Positions 1 to 9,233 are shown, counted from the stretch's first letter. The stretch is DNA of 64,000 nucleotides from Iningainema tapete BLCC-T55 (GCF_014698965.1 NZ_JACXAE010000134.1:124001-188000); one strand, 5' to 3'. Notes: generated by a model from the sequence alone, not told the origin. Numbers and translations are program-made.

Positions 1-2
1 TT

Positions 3-116
3 CTCCAGCACATTAACTACACTAACTTTATTGCAGAAATCTCGCCCACAGATATTAACCAAAAGTTTTTGGATTGGTTGAATGCTGAAGTTCCCTTGCA
101 ACCTTTACATAGTTAA
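3..116 (+). CDS. C-terminal end of an unidentified protein (cut by window edge)
   Basis: An open frame enters from the left edge and runs 37 codons to a TAA stop. The peptide is ordinary in composition (ends NAEVPLQPLHS) with no stop in between, while the other two frames on this strand close sooner. No motif identifies the family. It is most likely the tail of a gene that begins outside the window. Confidence 0.4.
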   Translation, partial: LQHINYTNFIAEISPTDINQKFLDWLNAEVPLQPLHS

Positions 117-198
117 AATATTACTAAAAGAAGGCAGTCTTTCCAACCTATCCTACAAGGATTAAGGAGGATAATTATGTTGCTTAATAGTATAGCAA

Positions 199-786
199 TT
201 AGGTGGTAAGGAACAATTTAGTGTATTCTAATCCAGAGGAATCAAGCAAGGCGTTGATGTTAATTGGAGGCGCAGGATTGTTTTCTCGTACTCGCAGCGA
301 CAACTCATACCAAGCTACATCATGCCATGCACCGCATTTGTATCCCACACCTCGATATATACCGATTTGCTCAAATCCCATCACTTCATGGAGCCTAACA
401 CTAGCCGGATTTGGGAGTGTTACAACTGCGTAGGCGTTGTAATAGCCTTGGAGTGCCAAAATTTTAAACAGTGACGTATACAAAGAACGCCCTACCCCTG
501 AGCGACGTTCTGCTTCACGTATATAAACTGATACATCAACAGACCACTGGTAAGCAGCACGCTCTCTATGAGGTTGAGCATAAACATATCCTATAACTTC
601 CCCGCCACGCTCACACACCAACCAAGGTAACTTCTGTAAAACTTTTGCAATCCGCTGCTGTATTTCCTCTAAAGTTGGTGCTTGGGTTTCAAAAGATACA
701 TATGAATCACCACCGCAGAAGGGGGCGTAAATTTCTAAAATTTGCTCGGCATCTTGTTGAGTGGCAATTCTGATAATGGTTGACAT
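199..786 (-). CDS. GNAT N-acetyltransferase, phosphinothricin acetyltransferase-like
   Basis: A 195-residue single-domain acetyltransferase that would move an acetyl group from acetyl-CoA to a small amine in the cytosol. The N-terminus (IIRIATQQDAEQILEIYAPF) and the central VSVYIREAERRSGVGRSLY segment, whose RRSGVG matches the acetyl-CoA pyrophosphate-binding loop Q/RxxGxG/A, fit the Pat/Bar branch of the GNAT superfamily. So do the later NPASVRLHEVMGFEQIG and GxWHDVAWYEL segments. Length is about 15-20 residues above the usual 170-180, from a C-terminal tail of no recognisable type. The true substrate cannot be read from sequence; family names such as phosphinothricin or methionine sulfoximine acetyltransferase are only by homology. 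It stands alone, upstream of two antitoxin-like genes read on the same strand. Confidence 0.85.
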   Translation of the reverse strand: MSTIIRIATQQDAEQILEIYAPFCGGDSYVSFETQAPTLEEIQQRIAKVLQKLPWLVCERGGEVIGYVYAQPHRERAAYQWSVDVSVYIREAERRSGVGRSLYTSLFKILALQGYYNAYAVVTLPNPASVRLHEVMGFEQIGIYRGVGYKCGAWHDVAWYELSLRVRENNPAPPININALLDSSGLEYTKLFLTT

Positions 787-856
787 AAAAGGTTTTTCTT
801 AACTTATGCTCCAGAAAATATTAATACTAAACCAATACTGTTTAAAACTCTGTTTG

Positions 857-945
857 TCACCAATTTTCAAGAGTGATTTCTGGAACTCTCATCAAATCAG
901 AATCATTGGAAACAACAGTATATTTGTATCTAAAAGGTAATTCAC
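857..945 (-). pseudogene. VapC (PIN-domain) toxin remnant with its middle deleted
   Basis: Right after the stop of the antitoxin-like gene at 951, a GTG-started frame reads VNYLLDTNILLF, the canonical first strand of a VapC PIN ribonuclease with its first catalytic Asp. About eight codons on, a second frame reads TVVSNDSDLMRVPEITLENW and stops, which matches the usual last strand and tail of the same family (VSN...RVPG...ENW). The 100 or so residues that should lie between, with the remaining acidic catalytic residues, are absent, and the two ends are out of frame. What is seen is both ends of one gene joined; that a deletion caused it is inference. It cannot encode an active toxin. Confidence 0.65.
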
Positions 946-950
946 ACTAT

Positions 951-1244
951 TTATCTACCTTCCACAACTTCATCAAATATTTTGATTTGCTCTGGGGTTA
1001 AATCATTTAATGTTCCCGAAACAGCTTCTAATACAAGAAGTTTGTCAATTCTATCTGTTAACTGATGTTCCGAAATAGCTCTCATTTCTTCAGGAGACAA
1101 CACCCCAAACAGAATTACTAGCATTTCTATCATTTCCTGTTGATCTAATTTAACCAGATAAAGGCTATTAGATTGAAATAACTTTTCTACTATTGGCGAT
1201 ATACGAGCTATAATTTCATGTTTTTGACTATAAACTTCCTGCAT
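951..1244 (-). CDS. Small antitoxin-like protein, copy 1 (partner of the gutted VapC)
   Basis: A 97-residue acidic, wholly helical-looking protein starting MQEV and ending DEVVEGR. It is a clear paralogue of the gene at 1354-1647: same length, same start, and shared segments such as LTDRID, EAVSGTLNDLTPEQIK. No DNA-binding motif (AbrB, RHH or HTH) is obvious by eye. The antitoxin role is inferred from context: the very next coding trace on this strand, six bases after the stop, is the start of a VapC toxin. The close spacing is typical of toxin-antitoxin operons. If the toxin is dead, this gene is an orphan antitoxin or has another job. Confidence 0.6.
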   Translation of the reverse strand: MQEVYSQKHEIIARISPIVEKLFQSNSLYLVKLDQQEMIEMLVILFGVLSPEEMRAISEHQLTDRIDKLLVLEAVSGTLNDLTPEQIKIFDEVVEGR

Positions 1245-1276
1245 AACATACCCCCAAGTCTTTGATTATCAGGCTT

Positions 1277-1340
1277 AGATCCCCGACTTCGTAAAAGTTG
1301 TCGGGGATCTTGTTGTTTACGAATGATTTAGGATTGCTAT
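1277..1340. repeat. Hairpin plus partial MITE-like end
   Basis: A perfect 11-base inverted repeat (AGATCCCCGAC at 1277-1287, GTCGGGGATCT at 1300-1310) encloses a 12-base loop. It is followed at 1320-1340 by CGAATGATTTAGGATTGCTAT, nearly the same as the right terminal inverted repeat of the element at 54329-54428. The matching left end is not found here, so this looks like a damaged copy. It occupies the place where a toxin gene would follow the second antitoxin copy. Confidence 0.6.
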
Positions 1341-1353
1341 AGCCCATTCCCTA

Positions 1354-1647
1354 CTATCTCCGTGCTGATGCTTCATCATACATTTTTATTTGCTCTGGAG
1401 TTAGGTCATTTAAAGTTCCGGCAACTGCCTCTACTACCAAAATTCTATCAATTCTGTTTGTTAAGTCATTATCAGGAATACTTTGTACATAATCTGGAGA
1501 GAATTTGTCTACAAATGTTGTTAAATGTTGAACCATTGCTTCTTTATCTAATTTTTCTTTGTAGAAATCGTTACCTTCTATTAAAAATTCAATAATTGCT
1601 GATATACGTGCAATAGCTTCTTGTCTGTTTGTGGAAACTTCCTGCAT
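1354..1647 (-). CDS. Small antitoxin-like protein, copy 2
   Basis: A 97-residue paralogue of the protein at 951-1244, sharing the MQEV start, the AIARIS segment, LTNRIDRILVVEAVAGTLNDLTPEQIKMYDEA and overall length. The frame is open upstream for 29 more codons, but the ATG at 1645-1647 is chosen because it aligns exactly with the start of copy 1. Tandem duplication is the simplest explanation for the pair. No PIN-domain gene follows this copy; the hairpin repeat at 1277-1340 lies there instead. Function is inferred only from the link of copy 1 with a VapC remnant. Confidence 0.6.
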   Translation of the reverse strand: MQEVSTNRQEAIARISAIIEFLIEGNDFYKEKLDKEAMVQHLTTFVDKFSPDYVQSIPDNDLTNRIDRILVVEAVAGTLNDLTPEQIKMYDEASARR

Positions 1648-1774
1648 AACTAATCCTCTTGTTGTGAGTATCTCATTATCTACGTATTTTAACAAGTAAA
1701 CACAATTTTCGTCGTAACAAAAAAGGGTAGACAAGACGCCTACCCTAACAAATAAAAAGAAATAAAATTGCTAA

Positions 1775-3787
1775 TTAACCAAGCAATTGTTTAGCTCTAG
1801 TCAACACATTATCAACAGTGTAACCGAACTTCTCCATAATCACAGGACCAGGAGCAGAAGCACCAAAGCGATCGACACTAATCATTGCGCCTTCGTTACC
1901 TAAATAACGACACCAACCAAAGCTCGATGCAGCTTCTACCGCTAAACGTTTGGTAACAGATTTAGGCAATACTGATTCGCGGTAATCTTCTGGTTGTTCC
2001 TCGAATAATTCCCAAGAAACCAAGGAGACAACGCGAACTTTTTTGCCTTCTGCACTGAGTTTCTCAGCGGCTTGCACACAAAGATGCAATTCACTACCAG
2101 TTCCGATCAAAATAATGTCGGGAGTACCTTCGCTATCAAAGACAGTGTAGCCACCTTTAGCTACACCCTCAATGCTGCTGCCAGCTAATTGAGGCAGGTT
2201 TTGCCGGGAGAAAATTAGCAAGGTGGGGCGATGTTGGTTAGCAAATTCAATGGCTACTTTGTAAGCACCGGAGGTTTCGTTACCATCGGCAGGACGAATA
2301 ACTGTGAGGTTAGGAATTGCCCGTAGGGAAGCGATGGTTTCTACTGGTTGGTGTGTAGGACCATCTTCACCTAAACCAACAGAGTCGTGAGTCATGACGT
2401 AAATGACTCCCGCTTGTGATAGTGCGGAAAGGCGAATTGCTGCCCGCATGTAATCTGTGAAGACGAGGAAAGTCGCACAGTAGGGGATTAATCCGGAGTT
2501 GTGTAAAGCAATACCGTTACAAATAGATCCCATACCATGTTCGCGCACGCCGAAACGTAGGTTACGGTTTTGGTATTGCCCTTTCTGGAAGTCACCGCCT
2601 CCTTTAATTTCGGTGTTGTTGGAGTGGGTGAGGTCAGCAGAACCACCGATAAGTTCTGGTAAAACTTTGGCTAGGGCATTGATGGTGGCTTCGGAGGTTT
2701 TGCGAGTGGCGATCGCCTTATCCTCGACTTTATAGGTAGGCAGAGCTTGCTCCCAACCGGATGGTAATTTACCGCTGATGTACCGCTCAAACTCAGCCGC
2801 TTCTTGAGCATATTGAGCTTTGTAGTTAGCGAATGTTTTGTTCCATTCTTCTTCTAGACTAGCCCCACGCTCAACAGCTTTACCCATATGCTTCTTGGCA
2901 TCTTCTGGGACAACAAAAGGCTCGTGTTCCCAACCCAAGTTTTCGCGGGTGAGTTTAACTTCATCTCCACCCAAGGCAGCGCCGTGAACACCAGCAGAGT
3001 TTGCTTTGTTGGGTGAACCGTAACCAATGGTGGTGGTGACTTTGATGAAAGAAGGTTTATCGGTAACAGCTTTTGCTGCGGCGATCGCTTTCTCAATTTC
3101 CGCTAAATTTGTGTTCCCATCTTGAACGTGCTGTACGTGCCAACCATATGCTTCAAAACGCTTACTAACATCTTCGGTAAAGGAGATATCTGTGGAACCG
3201 TCGATGGAGATGTGGTTATCATCGTACAAAGCAATCAGCTTGCCCAATCCCAAGTGTCCTGCCAAAGAACAAGCTTCCCCAGACACGCCTTCCATGTTAC
3301 AACCATCACCTAAAATTACGTAAGTGTAGTGGTCCACAATTTGGGCGTCTGGTTTGTTAAACTTAGCGGCAAGATGGGCTTCTGCCATTGCTAAACCGAC
3401 TCCGTTGGCAATTCCCTGTCCCAAAGGTCCTGTGGTTACTTCGACACCAGGAGTCATAAAGTTTTCTGGGTGTCCTGGTGTTTTTGATTCCCACTGACGG
3501 AACTGCTTAATGTCCTCAATCGTCACGCTGTCATAACCAGTCAAGTGAAGTAAGGCATACTGCAACATACAGCCGTGTCCAGCAGACAAGACAAAGCGAT
3601 CGCGGTTAAACCACTTGGGATTTTTCGGATTAAACCGCATAAACCGATCCCATAGCACAAACGCCATTGGCGCTGCGCCCATTGGTAGCCCTGGGTGTCC
3701 GGACTTTGCCTTTTCTACGGCATCAATTGCCAGAAAGCGGATCGAGTTGATACAAAGTTCTTCAAGGGTTTGGGTTGCAACAGCCAT
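1775..3787 (-). CDS. tkt: Transketolase
   Basis: A full-length 670-residue transketolase, the thiamine-diphosphate enzyme of the Calvin-Benson cycle and the pentose phosphate pathway, moving two-carbon ketol units between sugar phosphates in the cytosol. Visible hallmarks are the N-terminal [35 protein letters not shown], and the ThDP motif [32 protein letters not shown] written here only as GDG...N. Further on are the pyrimidine-domain segments [14 protein letters not shown] and [18 protein letters not shown], and a C-terminal domain ending [16 protein letters not shown]. The start [11 protein letters not shown] is the usual cyanobacterial start. It is transcribed in the same direction as acpP and fabF upstream, a gene order common in Nostocales, though the 211-base spacer before it allows its own promoter. 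Confidence 0.97.
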   Translation of the reverse strand: MAVATQTLEELCINSIRFLAIDAVEKAKSGHPGLPMGAAPMAFVLWDRFMRFNPKNPKWFNRDRFVLSAGHGCMLQYALLHLTGYDSVTIEDIKQFRQWESKTPGHPENFMTPGVEVTTGPLGQGIANGVGLAMAEAHLAAKFNKPDAQIVDHYTYVILGDGCNMEGVSGEACSLAGHLGLGKLIALYDDNHISIDGSTDISFTEDVSKRFEAYGWHVQHVQDGNTNLAEIEKAIAAAKAVTDKPSFIKVTTTIGYGSPNKANSAGVHGAALGGDEVKLTRENLGWEHEPFVVPEDAKKHMGKAVERGASLEEEWNKTFANYKAQYAQEAAEFERYISGKLPSGWEQALPTYKVEDKAIATRKTSEATINALAKVLPELIGGSADLTHSNNTEIKGGGDFQKGQYQNRNLRFGVREHGMGSICNGIALHNSGLIPYCATFLVFTDYMRAAIRLSALSQAGVIYVMTHDSVGLGEDGPTHQPVETIASLRAIPNLTVIRPADGNETSGAYKVAIEFANQHRPTLLIFSRQNLPQLAGSSIEGVAKGGYTVFDSEGTPDIILIGTGSELHLCVQAAEKLSAEGKKVRVVSLVSWELFEEQPEDYRESVLPKSVTKRLAVEAASSFGWCRYLGNEGAMISVDRFGASAPGPVIMEKFGYTVDNVLTRAKQLLG

Positions 3788-3998
3788 AATAAGATTGTTT
3801 TTTACGACGGGTTAGCACTCTTTCAAGCTTATCTTTACCGCTGGGGTTATTTTCATCCCCTTTGGCAATATCATCATCATCCCATTGGTGCTTGTTGACA
3901 GACAAGCCGGATAGTTTGGGATTTTTGAGTTAGATTTTGAATTTATTTTATGAAGGATTCCCCCAAACATCGGTTGCTAAGGGGACTAAATTATGCTT

Positions 3999-5252
3999 TT
4001 ATGCATTAAGCTTCTTAAAAGCGAGGGTGACGTTATGTCCACCGAAGCCAAAAGAGTTTGATAGTGCCACATCAACATCTAAGGCGCGGCTGTGGTTAGG
4101 AATGTAATCTAGGTCACATTCAGGGTCGGGATTTTCTAAATTAATGGTGGGTGGAACCCGGTTGTGAGTGATCGCCAATACTGTTGCCACGGCTTCTATG
4201 CCACCCGATCCACCCAACAAATGACCTGTCATTGATTTGGTGGAGCTAATTGCTACCTTATAGGCATGATCTCCTAAAGCCTTTTTCATGGCAGCGGTTT
4301 CTGTGGGGTCGTTGACCGAAGTACTAGTACCGTGGGCATTGATATAGCTTACCAGTTCAGGAGATATTCTGGCGTCCTTGAGTGCCAACTGTATAGCTCT
4401 AGCTGCGCCTTCCCCACCAGGAATTGGGCTAGTCATATGGTATGCGTCACAAGTCATGCCATAGCCGACAATTTCCGCATAAATTTTCGCACCACGACTC
4501 AGAGCGTGCTGTAGTTCTTCGAGGATTAAAATTCCTGTACCTTCTCCCATGACAAATCCGTCGCGATCGCGATCAAACGGACGACTAGCATGAGCGGGAT
4601 CGTGATTGCGGGTAGACAGAGTTCTCGCTGCGGCAAATCCTGCCATCCCTAATGGTGTAATTGCCGCCTCAGTGCCTCCACAAATCATGGCTTGGGCGTA
4701 TCCACCTTGAACGATACGAAAAGCTTCTCCGATGGCATTTGAACCTGCTGCACAGGCAGTTACAGAGCAAGAATTTGGTCCTCTAGCACCAGTATGAATT
4801 GCCGTTAAACCTGCTGCCATGTTGGCAATCATCATTGGGATCATGAAGGGACTACAGCGATCTGGTCCACGGTTGAGGTAGATCGTTTGCTGGTCTTCCA
4901 GTACCTTCAAACCACCAATGCCAGAACCAATTATAACACCAATTTGTTCTGCATTTAAATCATTGATGACTAATTGAGCATCTGATAGTGCCTGTTTTGC
5001 TGCTGAAACGCCAAATTGAGCGAACCGATCCATGCGCTTAGCTTCTTTACGCTCCATGTAATCATGTGGATCGAAGTTCTTTACCTCTCCGGCAATGCGA
5101 CAATCATGGCGAGAAGCATCAAACAAAGTAATTTCGCCAATACCATTACGCCCACTGACTAATCCGTCCCAATATTCTGTTGGTGTGTTACCTATTGGTG
5201 TAATCGCGCCAACACCCGTTACAACAACGCGTTTACGTATAAAATCACTCAT
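3999..5252 (-). CDS. fabF: 3-oxoacyl-[acyl-carrier-protein] synthase II
   Basis: A 417-residue beta-ketoacyl-ACP synthase II, which condenses malonyl-ACP with acyl-ACP in cytosolic fatty-acid elongation. The Cys-His-His triad is intact: nucleophile C167 in SVTACAAGSN, H307 in INAHGTST and H344 in TKSMTGHLLGGSG. The N-terminal KRVVVTGVGAITPIG is typical and the length is normal. It lies downstream of acpP on the same strand, separated by 176 bases that hold a purine-rich tandem repeat. The pair is the usual substrate carrier and condensing enzyme combination and is probably co-transcribed. Acting as FabF rather than FabB follows from the motif pattern and the acpP linkage. Confidence 0.97.
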   Translation of the reverse strand: MSDFIRKRVVVTGVGAITPIGNTPTEYWDGLVSGRNGIGEITLFDASRHDCRIAGEVKNFDPHDYMERKEAKRMDRFAQFGVSAAKQALSDAQLVINDLNAEQIGVIIGSGIGGLKVLEDQQTIYLNRGPDRCSPFMIPMMIANMAAGLTAIHTGARGPNSCSVTACAAGSNAIGEAFRIVQGGYAQAMICGGTEAAITPLGMAGFAAARTLSTRNHDPAHASRPFDRDRDGFVMGEGTGILILEELQHALSRGAKIYAEIVGYGMTCDAYHMTSPIPGGEGAARAIQLALKDARISPELVSYINAHGTSTSVNDPTETAAMKKALGDHAYKVAISSTKSMTGHLLGGSGGIEAVATVLAITHNRVPPTINLENPDPECDLDYIPNHSRALDVDVALSNSFGFGGHNVTLAFKKLNA

Positions 5253-5287
5253 GACGATCGTTTTAATGGCTCTTGATGCAGAAAAAA

Positions 5288-5426
5288 AGATGGGGAGTGA
5301 GGGAGTGAGGGAGTGAGGGAGTGAGGGAGAAAGGGAGAAAGGGAGTGAGGGAGAATTTAAATCTTATCTCCCAAACTCACAAACTCCCCTGCTCAAGAAG
5401 TCCCCTACTCCCCTACTCCCTGCCCC
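5288..5426. repeat. GAGGGAGT tandem repeat and complementary tract between acpP and fabF
   Basis: From about 5290 to 5353 the plus strand is built of GGGAGTGA-type units (seven or so imperfect copies). From about 5385 to 5426 it reads CTCCCCTACTCCC-type units, roughly complementary. The two tracts could pair into a long imperfect hairpin in the acpP-fabF transcript. The same unit family is found inside the oxoprolinase gene at 15131-15205. Confidence 0.75.
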
Positions 5427-5428
5427 AA

Positions 5429-5680
5429 TTAGGCGGATGTAGCAACTTTGTTGTTGATGTAGTCTACTGCCTCTTGAACTGTGGTAATTTTTTCGGCTGC
5501 TTCATCAGGAATTTCGATATCGAACTCTTCTTCTAAAGCCATTACCAGTTCAACTGTATCTAGGGAATCTGCCCCTAGATCGTTGGCAAAGTTGGATTGT
5601 GGTGTAATGGTGTCAGCCTCAACGCTGAGTTGATCGGCGACGATTTTCTTGACTTTTTCAAAAATTGGCGATTGACTCAT
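5429..5680 (-). CDS. acpP: Acyl carrier protein
   Basis: An 83-residue acidic acyl carrier protein that carries growing acyl chains on a phosphopantetheine arm in type II fatty-acid synthesis. The attachment Ser is S39 in the [17 protein letters not shown] motif, exactly in the canonical DSL context. The protein starts [14 protein letters not shown] and ends with the usual Asn/Val-rich tail. It is the first gene of the acpP-fabF unit and is divergent from the HdrB-like gene at 5910 across a 229-base spacer that must hold both promoters and contains a HIP1 site near 5762. Confidence 0.97.
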   Translation of the reverse strand: MSQSPIFEKVKKIVADQLSVEADTITPQSNFANDLGADSLDTVELVMALEEEFDIEIPDEAAEKITTVQEAVDYINNKVATSA

Positions 5681-5909
5681 AGATAAAATTCCTCAACCCG
5701 TTGCTATAATCCGCTATTTATGGGCTATGTGATTTTGAGCATATACATCTTAACGGAAAGCGCGATCGCTTACACTGTTTAGATGGCAATTGTTACTAAA
5801 TTTCTTTGCGTTCATGACATTTTTTTATTCAATCATCTGACAAAAAGCTACTTACAAGCCATGATAAAAAAGTTATCGTTTGCACTGCCCCCCAATTAAT
5901 TAGTTTAAT

Positions 5910-6818
5910 ATGGTATCTCAAACTTTGAAATATGCTTACTTCCCAGGTTGTGTTGCCCAAGGGGCTTGCGGGGAACTGCACCAATCCACTGTTGCCCTGA
6001 CAAAAGCACTAGGTATCGAATTAATTGAACTCAAAAAAGCTGCTTGCTGCGGTTCTGGGACTTTTAAAGAAGATTCCCAACTTTTAGAAGACACTGTCAA
6101 TGCCCGCAACATCGCCTTGGCAGAAGAATTAAACTTACCCTTACTTACTCATTGCAGCACATGTCAAGGTGTAATTGGTCACGTAGATGAGCGGCTCAAA
6201 GAATCTCAACAAACAAACCCCGATTACGTTGAGCAGGTAAATGGCTTGTTGCAAAAAGAAGGCTGCTTGCCTTATCGCGGCAAAACACAAGTCAAACATC
6301 TCCTCTATGCCTTAGTATCTGATTACGGTTTAGAGGAAATTCAAAAAAGAGTCACTCGTAAATTAACTGGACTCAAATGTGCTGCTTTTTACGGTTGTTA
6401 TCTGCTGCGTGCGCAAAAATCCATCCCTGACGATCCTTTTCGACCGGAAGCGATGGAAAATGTCTTCCGTAGCTTAGATGCAACACCAGTATACTACAGA
6501 GGACGCACTCAATGTTGTGGGTGGCCTCTTTCTAGCTACGCCACTACTCAATCATTCAAGATGGCAGGAATGCATATTCAAGAGGCTTTGGCAAATGGTG
6601 CTGATTGTATGGTGACGCCTTGTCCTTTGTGTCACCTTAACTTAGATTCTCGTCAACCAGAGGTGGAAAAAGTCATTGGGCAAAAATTAGGTTTACCAGT
6701 GCTACATTTACCTCAGTTAATTGCTTTAGCTGTGGGAGTGAGTCCGAAAGCTCTGGGTTTAGATCGTCATATTGTTTCGACTCAGCCAGTTTTGGATAAA
6801 TTAGCAGCAGTGGTGTAG
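5910..6818 (+). CDS. HdrB-like CCG-domain iron-sulfur protein
   Basis: A 302-residue protein with two cysteine-rich CCG domains, the fold of heterodisulfide reductase subunit B and of the membrane-anchor-like subunit of some succinate/lactate/glycolate oxidoreductases. Domain 1 shows YFPGCVAQG near residue 11, KAACCGSG near 46 and HCSTCQG near 87. Domain 2 shows CAAFYGCY, RTQCCGWPLSSY and MVTPCPLCHLNLD. These Cys clusters bind the non-cubane cluster in HdrB. Cyanobacteria lack methanogenic cofactors, so reduction of CoB-CoM disulfide is not its job; a redox role with an unknown partner is likely. No partner subunit sits beside it. Start MVSQTLKYAYFPG is the family's usual one. Confidence 0.85.
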   Translation: MVSQTLKYAYFPGCVAQGACGELHQSTVALTKALGIELIELKKAACCGSGTFKEDSQLLEDTVNARNIALAEELNLPLLTHCSTCQGVIGHVDERLKESQQTNPDYVEQVNGLLQKEGCLPYRGKTQVKHLLYALVSDYGLEEIQKRVTRKLTGLKCAAFYGCYLLRAQKSIPDDPFRPEAMENVFRSLDATPVYYRGRTQCCGWPLSSYATTQSFKMAGMHIQEALANGADCMVTPCPLCHLNLDSRQPEVEKVIGQKLGLPVLHLPQLIALAVGVSPKALGLDRHIVSTQPVLDKLAAVV

Positions 6819-6916
6819 TGTAAAGTGCTGATTTTATCAGTCATGAAAAACTAAAGTCCAAAGGTATGTCGAAGTGCAGCATTCACTGACGACATATCTA
6901 ACCAAACTCTCCACGA

Positions 6917-7148
6917 CTATAAGGCATCGTAGGCAGTCATTTCAGGTCGTTCCCAATCTGAGCGCAAAAGTGCGTAATCTAGCACGCAGATCTCTTGCTT
7001 GCTCTTGATCGATACCACGAGAAGACAAATCTACAGAATTAGGTGTGGATACAAAGGTAACAATAACTCGCGCTCCAACTGTTGCTTCCGGCACTTCAAG
7101 CAACTCAACTTTGCCGTCTCGATAAATCCCTTCTACTGACTGCAACAT
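6917..7148 (-). pseudogene. Frameshifted small antitoxin-type gene (DUF104/AF2212-like)
   Basis: The frame starting MLQSVEGIYRDGKVELLEVPE reads as a DUF104-type small protein of the kind often labelled antitoxin. It then ends early as ...RTFALRLGTT at 6942. Shifting one base near 6960-6966 restores ...RTFA-SDWERPEMTAYDAL and a stop at 6917-6919, which is the tail expected for this family in cyanobacteria. So a single extra base separates the present frame from a normal 76-residue gene. It may be a true mutation or a sequencing error. No toxin frame follows on this strand before the HdrB-like gene end, although a few codons resembling a MazF-type start (RGE-VWL) can be forced with another shift. 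Confidence 0.65.
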
Positions 7149-7199
7149 TGCTTTTACTTTCCCATATAACTCATTCGGTCTTATTTGTTGACTATTTCA

Positions 7200-9233
7200 T
7201 CAGTAGTTGCTATAATTACCCCCTTGCTGATCGTAGGTGGGCGTGGTTTGCTCAAATGGTTGTTCAGATTGTTGGGGTTCGGGGTTGAGATACTCTTGCC
7301 AAGCCCTAATTTGCTCTCGTGCGGTACTGTAAGCAGCAGTACCGCGTGGAACCAACCTGGCTGTCTCAATACCTCTTTGAATATCAGATTCACCTTGAGA
7401 GCGTGCCATATCTAATATTTGCTGACTCCACTGATCGATCGCCACGTTAACATCAGTACGCAACATGCTATTTACTGGTACTCGATTCGCCCGCCGAATG
7501 GCATCTGCTAAAGCTTCGGGAGTTCCCGCCAGAGCAATTTCCCTCGCCCGCTTCCAGTTTTCTCTCGCCCACAGTTGTCCTTGCCAATCATTGATGGATG
7601 CTTGTGCTTGACGAGAAAGCGCTCTGCCGTTGGCTATTCTTTGCGCTAGAGTGATCGCTTCTGGTAAATTCCCACTCCGCGCCATTTCTCGTGCTTGATC
7701 TAAGTATGGTTGGTCTTCAATTCTTTGCACTTTATCTGTCCATGTGGCAATTTTTTGTCGCGCTTCACGGTATAATGCGCGTCCCTGACGAATTTGACTC
7801 GCTTCTGTAATTGCCGCATTCAAGGAGTTAACATCCTCGTACAAAGCTACTTGTTCAGCACGTTCTAAATATGGTCGATCTTCAATTGTCTGTACTTGTG
7901 CTACCCAGGTGGCGATTTCGCGGCTAGCTTCTTTAGCACGGGGGTTTGTCGTTGGGACAAGTTGTGCTTCCGCAATAGCTGCTGTCAGATTAGGAACTGT
8001 GCCAACGCTGGCTAGGGTGCGTGCTTTTTCCAGGCGGAATACGTCTTGAGCTTCTAGCTGCCAATAACCAATTAGTTGTTGTGCTTTATCATAACTTGGT
8101 CTTGTCGCATCAATTTGTTGCGCTTGGGATATTGCTGCTTCTAAACCGCCGATTGTACCAGTCCATGCGCTTCTTTGTGCTTCAGCTATGGTCACAAAGT
8201 CTTTCACATCTGATTGTATGCGAGCATTGGTGGGAATTTGTTGCGCAATAGAAATTGCTTCATCCGCGTCTTTTTGATCCAGTTTTTTCTGTGCCAATGC
8301 CAACATTTTCTGCCCAAAGTTAGGAATTGTATCTTGGGCTGTTTGATAGATGTAACTATTTGAGCCGATTGATTCTGCTATCTTGATCGCTTTTTGAAGA
8401 CTCTTTAAATCACCTTTTTTGGCGATACTTTCAGCTTGTGCCAACTTCTCGCTTTCTTCTCTCGTTCTGATGATCGCACGATTTAATTCTTCGTACTTAA
8501 TACTCTCCCAGTATTTATTGTCCACACGCAACAATTTTGCTGCGATCATAAATGCTTGATGCCAGTGCTGTTCGCGGATTTCTGATTCAGATTCTTTGTA
8601 AATGCTTTCTGCTTTCGACCAAGTTTTTTGCCAATCAGCAACTTTTTTGTTGACTAAAGAAGAACTGGGGACATCTTGGGGCAGTTTGCGGGCAATGGTG
8701 ATCGCTTCTTCTATCTTCCCTGCTTGAAAAGTATCATCAGCCAGCTGAAGAATATCTTTAGACCATTCCTCAATTAAACGCTCAACTTCTCCCCGCATGG
8801 GGTGATCTTTGGGCAGATGCTGTACTAGAGTGATCGCGGAGAGCAAATCTTTCAACGTGAACTTAGAAGCCGCCAACTGAGCACAGTGTATTCTCACCGA
8901 TGCACTTGCTAGGGGCCAAAAAATTGCCGGACAGTTTGGTGCTGCTGGCAGTTTTAGTAGCATCGACATTGCGGTGAATCCTATACTGCCAGTCATCACA
9001 GTGACAAACATTGTCCAAAATACCCAACTAGTCATCCATTTGGGTATTTGCCAGGAACTGCTACCTGCTGGTATTTCTGTACTCTTTTGCGAGCGCTTCA
9101 CAGACTTGGAGGTTGAACCAGTAGCTTGCACAGACTCTTGATCGCTGTCTTTCTGATGGGATAACCTTGTCATATTATCTGTCTTTCTTGCTCTGGTTGA
9201 GGACCAACTCTCTGGAATATTCCGCTCTGTCAT
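7200..9233 (-). CDS. Membrane-anchored helical-repeat protein, function unknown
   Basis: A 677-residue protein. Residues 1-68 are polar, Ser/Lys-rich and predicted cytoplasmic. One membrane segment lies at about 69-93 (WVFWTMFVTVMTGSIGFTAM). The remaining 580 residues are amphipathic helices in degenerate repeats of about 60-70 residues. Recurring elements are AxAEAQxV / AIxxAxxIxxGRALYREARQKIATWTDKVQRIEDQPYLDQA-like units, each with a conserved W. The last 35 residues are Gln/Pro/Tyr-rich. Such proteins are conserved in cyanobacteria without assigned function; the repeat suggests a protein-binding scaffold outside or at the membrane. It sits alone between the broken antitoxin gene and hslO. 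A second possible start is M21; the first is kept because the frame has no better signal. Confidence 0.7.
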   Translation of the reverse strand: MTERNIPESWSSTRARKTDNMTRLSHQKDSDQESVQATGSTSKSVKRSQKSTEIPAGSSSWQIPKWMTSWVFWTMFVTVMTGSIGFTAMSMLLKLPAAPNCPAIFWPLASASVRIHCAQLAASKFTLKDLLSAITLVQHLPKDHPMRGEVERLIEEWSKDILQLADDTFQAGKIEEAITIARKLPQDVPSSSLVNKKVADWQKTWSKAESIYKESESEIREQHWHQAFMIAAKLLRVDNKYWESIKYEELNRAIIRTREESEKLAQAESIAKKGDLKSLQKAIKIAESIGSNSYIYQTAQDTIPNFGQKMLALAQKKLDQKDADEAISIAQQIPTNARIQSDVKDFVTIAEAQRSAWTGTIGGLEAAISQAQQIDATRPSYDKAQQLIGYWQLEAQDVFRLEKARTLASVGTVPNLTAAIAEAQLVPTTNPRAKEASREIATWVAQVQTIEDRPYLERAEQVALYEDVNSLNAAITEASQIRQGRALYREARQKIATWTDKVQRIEDQPYLDQAREMARSGNLPEAITLAQRIANGRALSRQAQASINDWQGQLWARENWKRAREIALAGTPEALADAIRRANRVPVNSMLRTDVNVAIDQWSQQILDMARSQGESDIQRGIETARLVPRGTAAYSTAREQIRAWQEYLNPEPQQSEQPFEQTTPTYDQQGGNYSNY

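Noticed and set aside
6819-6916. Possible MazF-type toxin start (RGE-VWL) after the frameshifted antitoxin gene
   Set aside because: Needs an additional frameshift and the following codons do not resemble MazF. Too short to support.
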